DNA from: Entophlyctis helioformis
Taxonomy: Eukaryota > Chytridiomycota > Chytridiomycetes > Chytridiales > Chytriomycetaceae
Length of the DNA: 51,151 nt
Direction of reading: 5' to 3'
Assembly: GCA_025526915.1 (NCBI GenBank)
Contig: JAHLKH010000189.1
Span: forward strand, 1-51,151
Shown: in pieces, positions 1 through 11,413 of the stretch
Position numbering within the stretch: the stretch's first letter is position 1
Layout of the letters: each line of letters begins with the position of its first letter
Notes under the pieces: model-generated
Told to the model about the DNA's origin: nothing
Seen by the model: only the letters and a program-made list of their open reading frames with translations
The model's database searches: none
Position numbers and translations under genes: made by a program

Positions 1-1765
1 CAACTCTAGCTTGTCGTTGGTGAGGATAATGTTGCGGCTGCGCAGCTCTTGCAGTTGCTCAAACAGCCGCTTGTTTTCCTCTTGAAGCTGCAAGGCCCGC
101 TGGTTGGATATCCGCAGCTGCTCGCCGAGTTTGGCGCTGCGCTGCGCGTCTGCCTCTTGATCGTGCGTAGCTGCCAGCAAAGCCTCCAGATGATTGGTTT
201 TATCTGCCAATCTCTCTTGGAGGTCTTGATTTTCGCGCTGTAGGGCAGCATGGTCTGACGCAAAAGCGCCTTCCAGCCGCGCCTTCTCGTGCTCGAGCTG
301 CTCAACCTGTGCCGTCAAAGCAGCAACACGAGCCTGCTCGCCTTGGAGTGCTCCTTGACCCTTCCCAACGTCGATCTGCGCTTGATCTAGCAATGCCTTG
401 AGCTGGTCATTGTCATGCCTGGCCTGGTCAAGCAGACGGGCCGTTTCTGCAATCCGCGCGTCCTTGTCAGCGACCATGAGCTCAAGCCGCTGCATCTCTT
501 CGGGACTCGCTCCGATGTGGGCTGCAGAGAGATCCTTGAGCTGCTCCTCGCGCTCAGCGGCCCATCGCTCCATGTTCTGGAGGCCCTTCTCGAGCCGCGT
601 CACAGTATCCGACTTGAGGCGCAGCTCAGCCGCCAACCCCTCCGCCTCGATCGTCTTGGCACGCGACTGGTCAATGAGTGAGCGGATCTGTGCTTGGGCA
701 GCATCCAGCTGATGTGCAAGATTGGCGTGCTCTGCTGCGGCGGCTCCGCGCTCCTCGATCTGCCGATTCAAGTCGATCGTCAAGCGAGAGACATTGCTGT
801 GCAGGTCCGCCTTTTCGTTGGCGAGCCGCTGCAATGCCTCTGCAAGCCGGTCTATGGTTTCGCCCAGTTCTTGCTTCTCTTGCAAGAGTTGGCTGACTGT
901 GGCGCGATCCAAGCGAGGATCGGTCTGATCGTGATGCGGATGGGTGCCGACATAAGCGGGATGGTGCTGTTGCTCATGTTCGTGCCCGGAGTGCTGATCA
1001 TGCTGGTGCTGTTGGTGTAAAGTGGTGGCTTGTGGATAGTAAACTTCTGGCTGCACGGTCAGCCCAAGACCGCGCGATGGGCTGAGCGGTGGCTGCTCAT
1101 GATAGGCGTGCTGCTGCTGGTGCTGCTGGTGCTGGTCGACCGGCTGCTGGAACAATGCCGCTGTATCTTGATATGGCTCATCTGCGTGTGCATGGCTGCC
1201 GTGGTGGTGGCGATCGTGGTGGTGGTGGTGGTAGTCGTGGTCGACGTGCGTATTGTGGAATGCAGGTGGCTGGGGAGAGAGCGGGAGCCTTGGCTGGATG
1301 GCAGCGAAAGGGATGGGCGAGTCGGATGCCTGTGCGGCAGATGGACGGCGCAGGGTCAGTTCAAGATGCGGCAGGCGGCAAGCACGAGCCGGGGACTTGC
1401 GTGTGTGAGGAGCGGCCTTGCAGACGGCGCTGCGGCGACGCCTTGTGCGGCCGACGGCTGCGGGGGGTGGTGCTGGCCATGGCCGCCATCCAGGCCGCCA
1501 TCCAGGCCGCCGCCAGCGCCAGGCGGCAGAGGGAGGCGGGCGGCGTGCTGCGGCGAGGGCGGTGCGTCCGAGGCGGCCAGCGAGACGCCAGCCGAGACGC
1601 CAGCCGAGTGCGTCTGGTGCTGCTTCTTCTTCTGGAACTGCTGCAGCTGTTCTCGTGCATGTCAGCGCCCATGTCCACGGCAGCCAACAACCACAACCAC
1701 CACCACGACCAACGGCCAACCTTCTTGCGTGCAGCCGCCAGCTTCTCGTTGCGCGCGTCGTCCAT
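1..1765 (-). CDS. Golgin (GM130/GOLGA2-like) coiled-coil protein, C-terminus cut by window edge
   Basis: Long coiled-coil protein, probably a Golgi matrix tether. Proposed exons: 1765-1721, 1646 to 1401 (or 1386), and 1329-1, which stays open to the left edge. The start MDDARNEKLAAARKK, continued after splicing by LQQFQKKK, resembles the basic KLAAAKKKL motif at the N-terminus of GM130, which in animals binds the tether p115. After it comes a His/Gln/Pro-rich linker (HHHHH near 1225, HQQHQQ near 1115). From about position 925 downward there is continuous heptad-like coiled coil, for example LLQEKQELGETIDRL and QLQEENKRLFEQLQEL. Intron 1 is 1647-1720. Intron 2 ends at 1330 and begins either at a GC donor (GCAAGT, 1400) or at a weaker GT donor (1385); both keep frame. 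A conserved Golgi-binding C-terminus would lie outside the window. The coiled coil is certain; the golgin assignment rests mainly on the N-terminal motif. Confidence 0.7.
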
Positions 1766-1860
1766 CGGTCTGTGTTGAAGAGCCACGTCAAGGGCATTCC
1801 ATTCGATCTCTCTTAATTCAAGTGCCAAGCGCCGCTCGGGCGGGCATAGCGGCCGCCCGA

Positions 1861-4800
1861 CTACGAGCGGCCCACAACAAGCGCAAGGAGAGCCATGCGC
1901 ACAAAGAGGCCGTAGCGCATCTGGCGGAAGTACGCCGCGCGCTGGTCAAAGTCGACCTCGGGATCAATCTCGTTGACCCGCGGCAGCGGGTGCATCACAA
2001 TCATCTGCTGCTTGGCCCGCTGCATCACCTTGTTGGTGATGATGTAGCTGTCCTTGACGCGCTCGTACTCGGCAAGGTCGGCAAAGCGCTCCTTCTGGAC
2101 GCGCGTCACATACAGCACGTCCGTCGATCCAATCACGTCTTCCAGGCTGCTCGTCTCGTACTGCGGGATGTCGTGGCGCGCAATCTCGGCCTTGATGTCC
2201 TCGGGCATCTTGAGCGACGACGGCGACACATAGTTGAGCTTGACGCCGTACAGCGAGAGCAGGCGCACAAGCGAGTGCACCGTGCGGCCGTTCTTGAGGT
2301 CGCCAACAAGCGTCACGGTTAAGCCGTTGACTGTGCCCAGCTCCTCGCGGATCGTGAACACGTCAAGGAGCGCCTGTGTGGGGTGCTCTCCCGTGCCATC
2401 GCCTGCGTTGATGATCGGAACAGGCGAGAACTTGGCAGCAAGAGATGCACTGCCGGGCTCGGGGTGGCGCATCACAATCACGTCGCCGTAGCTGGCAAGC
2501 GTGCGCACAGTGTCACCAATGCTCTCGCCCTTGGCAATCGAGCTGGTGATCTGGTTGATCGACACCACGCCACCGCCAAGACGCGTCATGGCCGCTTCAA
2601 ACGAGCACGAGGTGCGCGTCGAGGGCTCCCAAAAGGCCGAGCACATGACCTTGCCGTTCAGGACATTGATCTGTCCCTGCTTCTCAACCAGCGTGCGGAA
2701 CTCTTGCGCGACACCAAAGAGGGTGTGCAGATCATTACGCATAAACTGGCGGACCGTCGTGATGTGCTTGCGGTAGAAGGGCGACTTGGCGACCGTGGTC
2801 GTGACAGCGCGGGGCAGATAGTCGGTGATGTACTTGGACGAGGCTTCGGACGTGACCGTCACCTCGGGAAGCGGCGGCTTTCTGGCCATGGCCGAGCTGC
2901 TCTGGTCAAGCACGTCTTTCGTCTCGAGCTCGTCAGAAAGCTCCTTCATGTTGGTAAAGGCCGAGCCGCGCACAAGCGACTCGAGCGCAGACGCCTCCAG
3001 GACCGACTTGGCAGCGACAGAGTCGGGAAGCAGGCTGGCGGCACGTGAAGCGGGCGAGACGTTGCCATCGGCGGCAGTGTAGAAGCGGCCGCGAGGAGAC
3101 TTGGAGTCCAGCACAGCAGGGAAGGAAGAGGGGCGGCGGGAGGGGCTGGGGGCGGTCTTGCTGGCAATGCGGACAACGCCAGAGATGTCGCGGCCGGTAG
3201 GCTCGCCGTAGAACGTGCCGTCAAGGAGAACGGTCGTGCCGCGAACAACGACGCGGTGCACGCAGCCGTACATCATCTTGCCGGCCAGAGGAGACCATGA
3301 GCCACCAGAGTGGTCAAAGCCGCTCGCGGGAACGACAAACTTGCGGTCCATCTCAACCTGCAATGTTGGTAGTCGTGATGGCATGGATCGATTGGCAAGT
3401 CGTCAGTCAGTCGGCCCAGTCATGGAGAGCAGAGCAAAAAAGCAGGCGTACGTACCTCAATGTACGTGTCCGACTGGTCGGGCAGGTCAAAGATGCGCTT
3501 GGGGTTGTCGTGGAGACGAGACGTCACAAAGTCAAGAGTCAGCTTGCCCTCTTGAATGGCAGTGAACAGAAGCGGAATAGCCTCCTCTAAGCCGTAGGCG
3601 GGGGCGTCGGCCTTGCTCTGGCTCTTGGCGACCAACGAGGGAACGTGGCCGATCGAGAGACAGTCGATGCCATCCAGGTTGGCCCACAAAAAGTCAACGT
3701 CCTCTGCCGTTCCAAGGGACGCGTTCTTGAAGTGGCTGTTGGAGAAGAACAGCGAGTGCACGGCAACGTCGCAAGTCACACGCACGCCCTTGTCCTTGCT
3801 GGCCATGATGAGGCTCAGGTCGGCCTTGGAAGTCACCTGGGTCACGTGGACAGCGCGGTTGTTCATGTTGGCAAGGAACAGGATCGCGGCCAGGTCGGTC
3901 TCGGAAGCACGAGTGACAATCAGGCTGGAGGCGGGCCATGCGGAGAGGTGCGCAGTGAGCTCGGCAAGAGATGCAGTGTACTGGGACTCGCGCAGACCAA
4001 CAAAGAGGCTCGACACGTCCTGCTCGATCGATCCGAGGTGGGCCGTGTTGTTGCCAATGGCAGCCAGCGACAGAGAGTAGTCGCAGTAGCTCTTGTTGGT
4101 GAGGTTGCGCTGGGCGACGCCGACGGTGCGCTTGTCCTTGACAATGTCGAGTCCAGCGGCGCCAAGCGGGCTGTTGACCACCATGGTAAAGCCGCCGGCA
4201 ATGGCAGCCTTGGACACCTGCGTAGCATCCGTGGCATCAGCGACGGCAATGTTGGGGATGACGTTGTTGATGTTGATCAGGCCGGGCAGAACCACGGTGC
4301 GGTGCGACGTCTTGTAGTCGTTGGACGTGATCTCAAAGTCGACGCGGCGGCTGAGGGCCTCCACAAAGAGCTTGGCGCACTTGACGTTGGTGATGAGCGG
4401 GACAGCAAAGTCCACTGCCATACGACGGCTGCGGTAGCCTCTGCTCATGTAGCTGGCCGGGCGACGGAAACGGTTGCTCGACGGGAGGTTGACGTAAAGG
4501 TCGATCAGGTTGTTGGCGAGGTGCTGCGTCAGACTGTACTCGAGCTTCTGCTGCGGCACATCGGCGTTGTCCTCGAGCGACTCGAGGTAGTTGACGGGGA
4601 TGTTGTGCTCGCGGATAAAGTCGGCTGTGCCGGCCGTGGCAAAGATGTTGTAGCCCAGCTCGCTCAGCTTGCGGACCGACGGCAAAAACTCCATCTTCTC
4701 CTTGAACGAGCCGATCGAGACGAGGACGTTCTTCTTGGGCAGCGTGAAGCCGGTGGCGATCAGGGCCTTGATGTAGGCCTCGTACTTGTCACGGCCAAAG

Positions 4801-7800
4801 CAGGCCACCTCACCGGTCGAGGCCATCTCGACACCAAGAATGGGATCGGCGCCAGCAAGACGGCTGAACGAGAACTGCGGAACCTTGACGGCGACATAGT
4901 CGCGACGCTCCTCGATCTTGGGGTACGCCTGGTACTTGTCGCCCATCATGGCCTTGGTTGCCAGCTCAATGAGGTCGACGCCGAGCACCTTGGACACAAA
5001 GGGGAACGAGCGCGACGCACGCACGTTGCACTCGATGATCTTGATCTCGTTGTTCTTGGCAATGAACTGGATGTTGAAGGGGCCCGTGACGTTGAGAGCG
5101 CTTCCGATCTTGGCAGTGGCAACCTCGATCTTGCGGACCGTCTCGGGGTCGAGATCCTGGGGAGGCAGGACAAGCGTGGCGTCGCCAGAGTGCACGCCGG
5201 CGTTCTCAACGTGCTCGGTAATGACGTGCATGATGAGCTTGCCCTCGTGGGCAACGGCGTCCATCTCAATCTCCTTGGCCTCCTCAATGAACTTGGAGAT
5301 GACGACGGGGTACTCGGGCGAGACCTTGACAGCGAGATCGAGGAAGCTCTTGAGATCGGCAAGAGAGTAGACGACGTTCATGGCGGCACCCGAGAGCACG
5401 TACGAGGGGCGAACGAGGACAGGGAAGCCGACCTTTTCACAGAAAGCCGTGGCATCCTCAATCGACGTGAGCTCTTTCCACTCGGGCTGGTCGACGCCAA
5501 TCTTGTCACACATGCGCGAGAACTTGTAGCGGTTCTCGGCATTGTCAATCATCTCGGGGCTGGTGCCAAAAATGTTGACGTTCTCGCGATGGAGAGCCAA
5601 GGCGATGTTGTTGGGCGTCTGGCCGCCCATGCAGACGACAACGCCGCTGGCCTGCTCGAGCTCGTAAATGTCCAGCACGCGCTCGAGAGTCAGCGTCTCA
5701 AAGTACAGACGGTCGGCCTCGTCGTAGTCGGTCGACACGGTCTCGGGATTGTAGTTGACCATGATCGTCTTGTAGCCCTGCTCGCGAAGCGTGCGGATGC
5801 AGCGGACAGCGCACCAGTCGAACTCGACACTCGAGCCGATGCGGTACACGCCCGAGCCAAGCACCATCACGCCGCGATCGCCAAAAGTGATGTCGTGCTC
5901 AGAGGCACTGTATGTGGTGTAGAGGTAGTTGGTGTAGCAAGGGAACTCGGCGGCGACTGTGTCGATCTGCTTGACAAACGGAATGATGCCGTGCTCCTTG
6001 CGCAGCTTGCGGACGCCCAGCTCGGTGGTGGAGATGGCGGCAGCAATCTGGCGATCAGAGAAACCAATCTGCTTGGCGAAGCGGATGTGGCTGGCGGGCA
6101 CGGTGCTGGCGGTGAACGTTTGGAGAGCCTTGTCGTGGTCGACAATGTTCTTGAGTCTGTTGAGGAACCACTTGTCGATTCTGGTCAGCTCCCAGATCTT
6201 GTCGACCGTGTAGCCGAGGTGAAGAGCATTGGCGATCGCAAAGAGGCGTTGGTCCGAGGGGTTCTGCAGCTCCTCGTCAATGTTCTCGTTGTAGACGTTC
6301 TTGGCAAAGCCGACAAAGCCGTAGTCGACGGCCTGGATCGCCTTCTGGATCGTCTCCTCAAAGTTGCGGCCAATGGCCATGACCTCGCCGACACTCTTCA
6401 TGGACGAGCTGATCTTGGTGCTGACGCGGTTGAACTTTTTCAAGTCCCTGTGGAGACAAGGGCAAGGAGTGTGAGGAGCGAGACGAGAACGCCAAGACGC
6501 AGGCTGCAAGCAACGTACCAGCGAGGGATCTTGACGACACAGTAGTCCAGGGAGGGCTCGAAGCAGGCGATGGTCTTCTTGGTCACGCTGTTCTTGACTT
6601 CGGTAAGCGGGATGCCGAGACCAAGCTTGGCAGCCACAAAGGCGAGCGGGTAGCCAGTGGCCTTGGAAGCGAGAGCACTGCTGCGCGACAGACGCGCGTT
6701 GACCTCGATGATGCAATACTCCTTCGAGGTCGGGTTGAGGGCGTACTGGATGTTGCACTCACCAATGACGCCGAGGTGGCGAATCACATTGACAGCCGTG
6801 CGACGGAGCATCATGTAGTCCTCGTCCGACAGGGTCTGCGATGGCGCCACAACGATCGAGTCGCCCGTGTGGATGCCGAGAGGGTCAAAGTTCTCCATGT
6901 TGCAGACGGTGATGCAGTTGTCATAGGCGTCACGGACGACCTCGTACTCGATTTCCTTCCAGCCCTTCATGGAGCGCTCGACAAGGATCTGGGGCGACGT
7001 GGCAAAGGCCTTTGCGCAAAGCTCGCGCAGCTCCTGCTCGTCCTCTGCAAAGCCAGAGCCGAGACCGCCAAGCGCGTAGGCGGCACGGACAATGACAGGG
7101 TAGCCAATGTCGTTGGCGGCAGCAATGGCCTCTTCAGTGCTGACGGCAGAGGCCGAGCGGGCCGAGCGCTCGTTGATCTCCGAGAGGGCCTGAGCAAACA
7201 GCTCGCGATCCTCGGTGATTTCAATGGTGTGGATGGACGTGCCCAGAACCCTGACGCCCAGTGCGGCAAACTCGTCCTTGAGCTTGACACCAACGTTCAG
7301 AGCAGTCTGGCCACCAAAGGTGCAGTAAATACCTAGGTGCACACATGCCAATCCAAGAGATGCGTCAGTCATCATAAGCATCAGCAGATGGCCAGTCAGT
7401 CAATCGACGCGACACAATATGTACCATCGGGCTTCTCGTGCTTGATGACCTTGCGGACAAACTCTGGGGTGACGGGCAAGAAGTAGACCTTGTCGGCCAG
7501 ACCGGAAGACGTCTGGATGGTGGCGATGTTGGGGTTGATGAGGACGGTGTAGATGCCCTCTTCCTTGAGGGCCTTGATGGCTTGCGAGCCAGAGTAGTCA
7601 AACTCGCCGGCCTGGCCAATCGAGAGACCGCCAGAGCCGAGGATCAGGACCTTGCGCGGGTGCAGACGCTCGACGGGGGCAGGGCGGGGAGCGCGGACAA
7701 GCGGAACGAGCTTGCCGGCATCCTTGCAGGCCTTGACGGACTGGATGAACTTGTCAAAGAGGAACTCTGTGTCCCAGGGGCCAGGGGTGGACTCGGGGTG

Positions 7801-9054
7801 GAACTGGACCGAGAAGTACGGGAGGGATGTGTGGATGATGCCCTCGTTGGATCCATCGTTGGCGTTGACAAAGTACTCTTCCCATCCAGGCGCGAGCGTC
7901 GTGGTGTCGACCGCGTAGCCGTGGTTCTGCGATGTGATGAAGCAGCGGCCAGTGTGCATGTCTGTGCAAGGGATGTTGTGGCCGCGGTTTCCAAACAGCA
8001 GCTTGCTGGTCGAAGCGCCCGAGGCGAGGGCCATGAGCTGGTGGCCGAGACAGATGCCAAAGACGGGCTTGGTGGCAGCCTTGAGCTGCACGGCCAGGCG
8101 ATCGATGGTGGACTTGACCACGGTGGGGTCGCCGGGGCCGTTGGAGATGAACAGGCCGTCGTAGTCGGTGTCGGCAACAAAGTCGTAGTTCCAGGGCACA
8201 ACCTTGACCGAGACGCCACGCTTGACAAAGCAGCGGATCTGGTTGTTCTTCATGCCAACGTCGACGGCGAGAATACGCAGCGTCTTTCCGTCGGGGCCAG
8301 TGACGGGCGTAACGCCGGCAGGCGGGTTGTAGACGACGGGCGTCTTGGTCGACACCTCTGCAACCAGGTTGCGGTGGTTGGGATCGACCCACGCAACGTC
8401 GGCGTAGTCGGCGATCCAGTCGAGCGGGACGGGCTTGGAGGGGTCGACGGGAGCGGGGCCAGCCGCAGCAACGGCAGGATCGACGACAGACTTGGGCAAG
8501 AGGACTTTGCCGAGGAGCACGCCGTGGGTGCGGATCTTCTTGGTGAGGGCACGAGTGTCGATGCCAAAGATGCCCGGCACGCGCTGGTCCTTGAGCCAGG
8601 CGGCCAGCGACGAGGTGGCGAGGTAGTGCGAGAAGTCGGCCGAGTAGAAGCCGACGACGAGGGCGGCAATGTGGATCTGGGTCGACTCGAACTGTCGCTG
8701 CAGGCTGTTGAGGGCATTGTCGACGTCGTCGCGCGACGGGACGCCATAGTTGCCAACCAGCGGGAAGGTCAGGACCAGGATCTGGCCGCGGTACGAGGGA
8801 TCGGTGAGCGACTCTGGGTAGCCGACCATGCCTGAGGAGCGAAGCGTGCCAGACGGGAGGATGTGTTAGCGAGGGGCAGTGCAGCAGCAGTGCACAGATG
8901 TGGTGCAGCAGCAGTGCAGCGAAGCGATCAGCTCGCCAGCTCACCAGCCAGCCAGCCAGCTCGTGCGGCCCGTGCGGATCAACCGAGCGGGCTCAGTCGT
9001 TTTACCGACACGCCATACAGGCAGGCAAGCGCATGCAAGCAGCAAGCAGGCATG

Positions 9055-9085
<31 letters not shown>

Positions 9086-9588
9086 ACGACAGAAAAAAAT
9101 TTGAGCGTCACGGCGTCTGGCACGAGGGCCGTCACGCAGCAGGCAGGCCGGCTCTTCAGGGAGCTGCTGCTGCTGCTGACAAACGCAGTGCGATGCAGTG
9201 CGATGCAGTGCATTACAGCGCATTACAGCGCACAATGCACATGCGTAATGCACATGCGTAATGCATTGCAGTGTCTCGCAGAGGGGCGGGCGGGGGGAAC
9301 AGGGCGGCAGACAGAGGGAACGAACGCACCGGTCTGGAAGACGCACTCGCCCGCAACCGACGTGGATTCCGAGCCAAAGGAAATGCCCCGGTAGGCCGAG
9401 CCATCCGACAGGTACAGCACGGCCTCGGAGCGCTTGTCGAACGACACCACGACCGGTGGGAACGGCACGCCGTGGTTGTTGGTGCTGGCGGCGGCGGCGG
9501 CAGCAGCAGCGGCAGCAGCAGCAGCGGATGTGGTCGTGGCCACGTCGGTCATGCCTGGCGAGCTCTCAGCAGCGACGGGAGTTGGCAT
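1861..9588 (-). CDS. URA2: URA2: CPSase/GATase - inactive DHO-like - aspartate transcarbamylase
   Basis: Multifunctional protein for the first steps of pyrimidine synthesis: glutamine to carbamoyl phosphate to carbamoyl aspartate. Exons: 9588-9330, 8831-7425, 7332-6519, 6447-3456, 3357-1861, giving about 2322 aa (yeast Ura2 and human CAD are about 2200). Order: poly-Ala N-terminus; small CPS subunit; glutaminase with nucleophile Cys about 347 in GICLGHQL and HPE about 431-433; two CPS synthetase halves; DHO-like segment; linker; ATCase with [11 protein letters not shown] near 2640. In the DHO-like part the metal-binding DxHxH is replaced by [10 protein letters not shown] (about 4265), so dihydroorotase activity should be absent and a separate enzyme must exist elsewhere, as known for fungal Ura2. 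I chose ATG 9588 (MPTPVAAES); ATG 9666 is in frame and possible. All splice phases agree. The first intron is unusually long (498 nt). Confidence 0.95.
8832..9329 (-). repeat. Long repeat-filled first intron of URA2
   Basis: This 498-nt intron is about five times the usual length here. It holds a GCCA tetranucleotide array (9057-9084, seven copies), two copies of a 10-mer CGATGCAGTG (9191-9210), two of CATTACAGCG (9211-9230), and two of a 13-mer CACATGCGTAATG (9238-9263). It also has CAGCAGTG-rich stretches near 8880-8925. No exon is needed inside it: GTGCGT at the donor and CTCAG at the acceptor join the conserved [13 protein letters not shown] segment in frame. Confidence 0.75.
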
Positions 9589-9865
9589 GGTGACGAGGCC
9601 CCTGGAAGGCGATGCGGTGCAATGTGGTGCAGTGGCAGCAGAGCGAGCAGGCACGGGCCAGGGCATGCGTCAGTCGCTGCGGTGTCTCTTGCCGTCGGCT
9701 GCTGTCTCACGGCGATGCATGGCTCCGTCGCTGCTGCACGCAATCTGCTCACCAACACTGAAGTTGGAGAGAGGGGAAAATTCGGCGAGCGGTGCGCGAC
9801 AGATCAACAAAAAACAAAAACGAGTGTGCACTCGACCAGCGGCTTTATTCAGGCCGCAGTGCGCT
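9589..9865 (-). promoter_or_regulatory. URA2 upstream region
   Basis: This 277-nt gap separates the URA2 start from the stop of the upstream minus-strand orphan gene. It must hold the URA2 promoter and the orphan's 3' end. An AATAAA on the minus strand at about 9847-9842, some 20 nt past the orphan's stop, is a plausible polyadenylation signal. I see no clear TATA box. If ATG 9666 is the true start, 78 nt of this stretch would be coding. Confidence 0.4.
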
Positions 9866-11119
9866 CTATTGGAACGGGAGCCAGCGGCTGTGGGTGCTGG
9901 GCGTGGCGGCGGCCGGGAACGCTGACGCTGACGCTGATCCAGATGCTGATGCTGACGCAGATCCAGATGCTGATGCTGATGCTGAAGCAGATCCAGATGC
10001 CGCTGTGATGTCTGGGCACGAGCTGTTTCGTGGCAGACGCGCCGGCCCAAACACAAACGGCGGGGCAGACGGCGGCTGCAGCTGCACGCCTTGCACCCCT
10101 TGCACGCCCTGCATGCCCTGCATGCCTTGCCCGCCGTGGCCATCGAGACTGTACTTGCTGCTCTGCACGCCGTGCTGCAGGCTGCTCCTAGCCCTCTCGC
10201 CGGGACCACCAACGGATCCTGCCCCGCTAGACACTGCCGGCATGCCCGCGTCGCGCACCTGCACGTGGCTGAGGCTGTTGCGTCGCAGGCCAATCGACTG
10301 CTTCGCCTTGCTGCGCATGCCTCGGATCCGGGCGTCAAGCACGCTGCGGTCGCTGCCGCCCGTCGCGACGCCCCGCATGCCGTCCACAATGCCCGTGGTC
10401 CTGCCGCGGGCGTGGCTGATGCCCAGACTCGCAAAGTCTGCCGCAATCGACTCGGGATCGCTCTCGACGGGAGACACAACAATACGCGGCAGCATCAGCC
10501 GCAGGTACAGCCGCTCGGTGACCGTCAGCTGCTCGGGCGCCACCGCGTTGTGGTGGTTGTGGTGGTTGTAGGTGGGCCTGCTGGTCCGCGGCGTGCTTGA
10601 TCCTGCCCGCGCTCCTGATCCAACGTGCCCTGCCCCAGATCCGGCTCTCGGCGTTGCTGCTTGGTCCTGCGTCATGTGTGTGTCTGCATCTTCTATTGCT
10701 GTGCTCGTTGCTGTACTCGTTGCTGTGCTCGTTGCTGTGCGATGCCACCGCTGCGATGCCGACCAGATGGCGGCTTGGCTGGGAAAGGACGTGCTGGACT
10801 GGGGGGGCTGGGTGGACTGGGCGGGCTGGTTGGTGTAGGCGGCCGCCATGGACAGCGACAGCGACCGGTAGGGCTGGAAGCGGAAGGCAGGCGAGTGCTC
10901 TGCCTTGGCCCTGTTCCGACTCGTGCTGACGCGAATGCCAGCGACCAGTGGCGATGGCGCATGGCCTGCTGGGCCGCGAGCGAGACTGTTGCCGTGGTGC
11001 GTGGCGTCTGCGATCCCGACAGCACCGACTGCGCTCTGCGATCCTCCGTGCGAGCCTGGAGAGAGCGACAGCGTGCGGATCCAGTCCTCGAGCTGCGCAG
11101 CGTCATGCATCGCAGTCAT
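9866..11119 (-). CDS. Orphan low-complexity protein, 417 aa, single exon
   Basis: I do not recognise this protein. One uninterrupted frame runs from ATG 11119 (MTAMHDAAQLEDWIRTL; ATG 11110 also possible) to a stop at 9866. The N-terminal helix and a central block (QLTVTERLYLRLMLPRIVV, about 10540-10480) look like ordinary protein. The rest is Ser/Ala/Gly/His-rich: a HNHHN patch, MQGMQGVQGVQGVQ (about 10130-10090), and an Ala-Ser dipeptide tract near the C-terminus (about 10005-9915) encoded by an imperfect GCTGAY hexamer array. There is no signal peptide or membrane segment. It shares a 59-nt divergent promoter with MTG1. It is probably regulatory or disordered, and fast-evolving. The gene call is fairly safe; the function is unknown. 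Confidence 0.6.
   Translation of the reverse strand: MTAMHDAAQLEDWIRTLSLSPGSHGGSQSAVGAVGIADATHHGNSLARGPAGHAPSPLVAGIRVSTSRNRAKAEHSPAFRFQPYRSLSLSMAAAYTNQPAQSTQPPQSSTSFPSQAAIWSASQRWHRTATSTATSTATSTAIEDADTHMTQDQAATPRAGSGAGHVGSGARAGSSTPRTSRPTYNHHNHHNAVAPEQLTVTERLYLRLMLPRIVVSPVESDPESIAADFASLGISHARGRTTGIVDGMRGVATGGSDRSVLDARIRGMRSKAKQSIGLRRNSLSHVQVRDAGMPAVSSGAGSVGGPGERARSSLQHGVQSSKYSLDGHGGQGMQGMQGVQGVQGVQLQPPSAPPFVFGPARLPRNSSCPDITAASGSASASASASGSASASASGSASASAFPAAATPSTHSRWLPFQ
9918..9999. repeat. Hexanucleotide array (GCTGAY / GATGCT) inside orphan CDS
   Basis: About 80 nt of imperfect GCTGAC, GCTGAT and GATCCA hexamers. On the minus strand it encodes an Ala-Ser/Gly-Ser tract of the orphan protein. Read on the plus strand it would give an Asp-Ala/Asp-Pro tract, an artefact of the array being open in several frames. 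Confidence 0.7.
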
Positions 11120-11178
11120 GATCCCCACTTAGTTTTTGTTGGGGTTTTGTTACGTTTGTGACAAAACTGCTACCGCCA
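11120..11178. promoter_or_regulatory. Divergent promoter, orphan gene / MTG1
   Basis: Only 59 nt lie between the two start codons, in opposite directions. The stretch is T-rich on the plus strand (TTTTTGTTGGGGTTTTGTTA), a sharp composition change from the GC-rich flanks. The two transcripts must start within it or inside each other's coding ends. Confidence 0.5.
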
Positions 11179-11381
11179 ATGATGCGCAGCAGCGTCAGAC
11201 GGTCGGGCCAGCGGCTGCTTGGCTCGATGGGCTCCAGCATGGCCCATGCACAGCAGCAACGCATTGCACCTCGCCCGCTTTGCCGTGTGCATGCCAGCTG
11301 TGCGCTTTCAACAACTGCCGCTGCTGCATACCCGTTGGCAGCCCCTTCGTCTGCCGTGGATGGCTTGGCCAAAGGCATCAG

Positions 11382-11413
<32 letters not shown>

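Noticed and set aside
1030..2322. 430-codon plus-strand frame with Val-rich and Thr-rich runs
   Set aside because: Spans the His-rich part of the golgin gene, its introns and the URA2 end in antisense. The runs come from CAC and CAA repeats on the coding strand.
3645..6545. 966-codon open frame on the plus strand
   Set aside because: It is the exact antisense of URA2 exon 4. GC-rich third positions remove stop codons from the opposite strand. Its product is Asp/Val/Gly/Leu-rich with no conserved motif.
7438..8835. 465-codon plus-strand open frame
   Set aside because: Antisense shadow of the glutaminase exon of URA2, for the same reason.
9057..9084. Regular short repeats resembling a CRISPR-like array
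   Set aside because: They are contiguous four-base units with no spacers, inside a eukaryotic intron.
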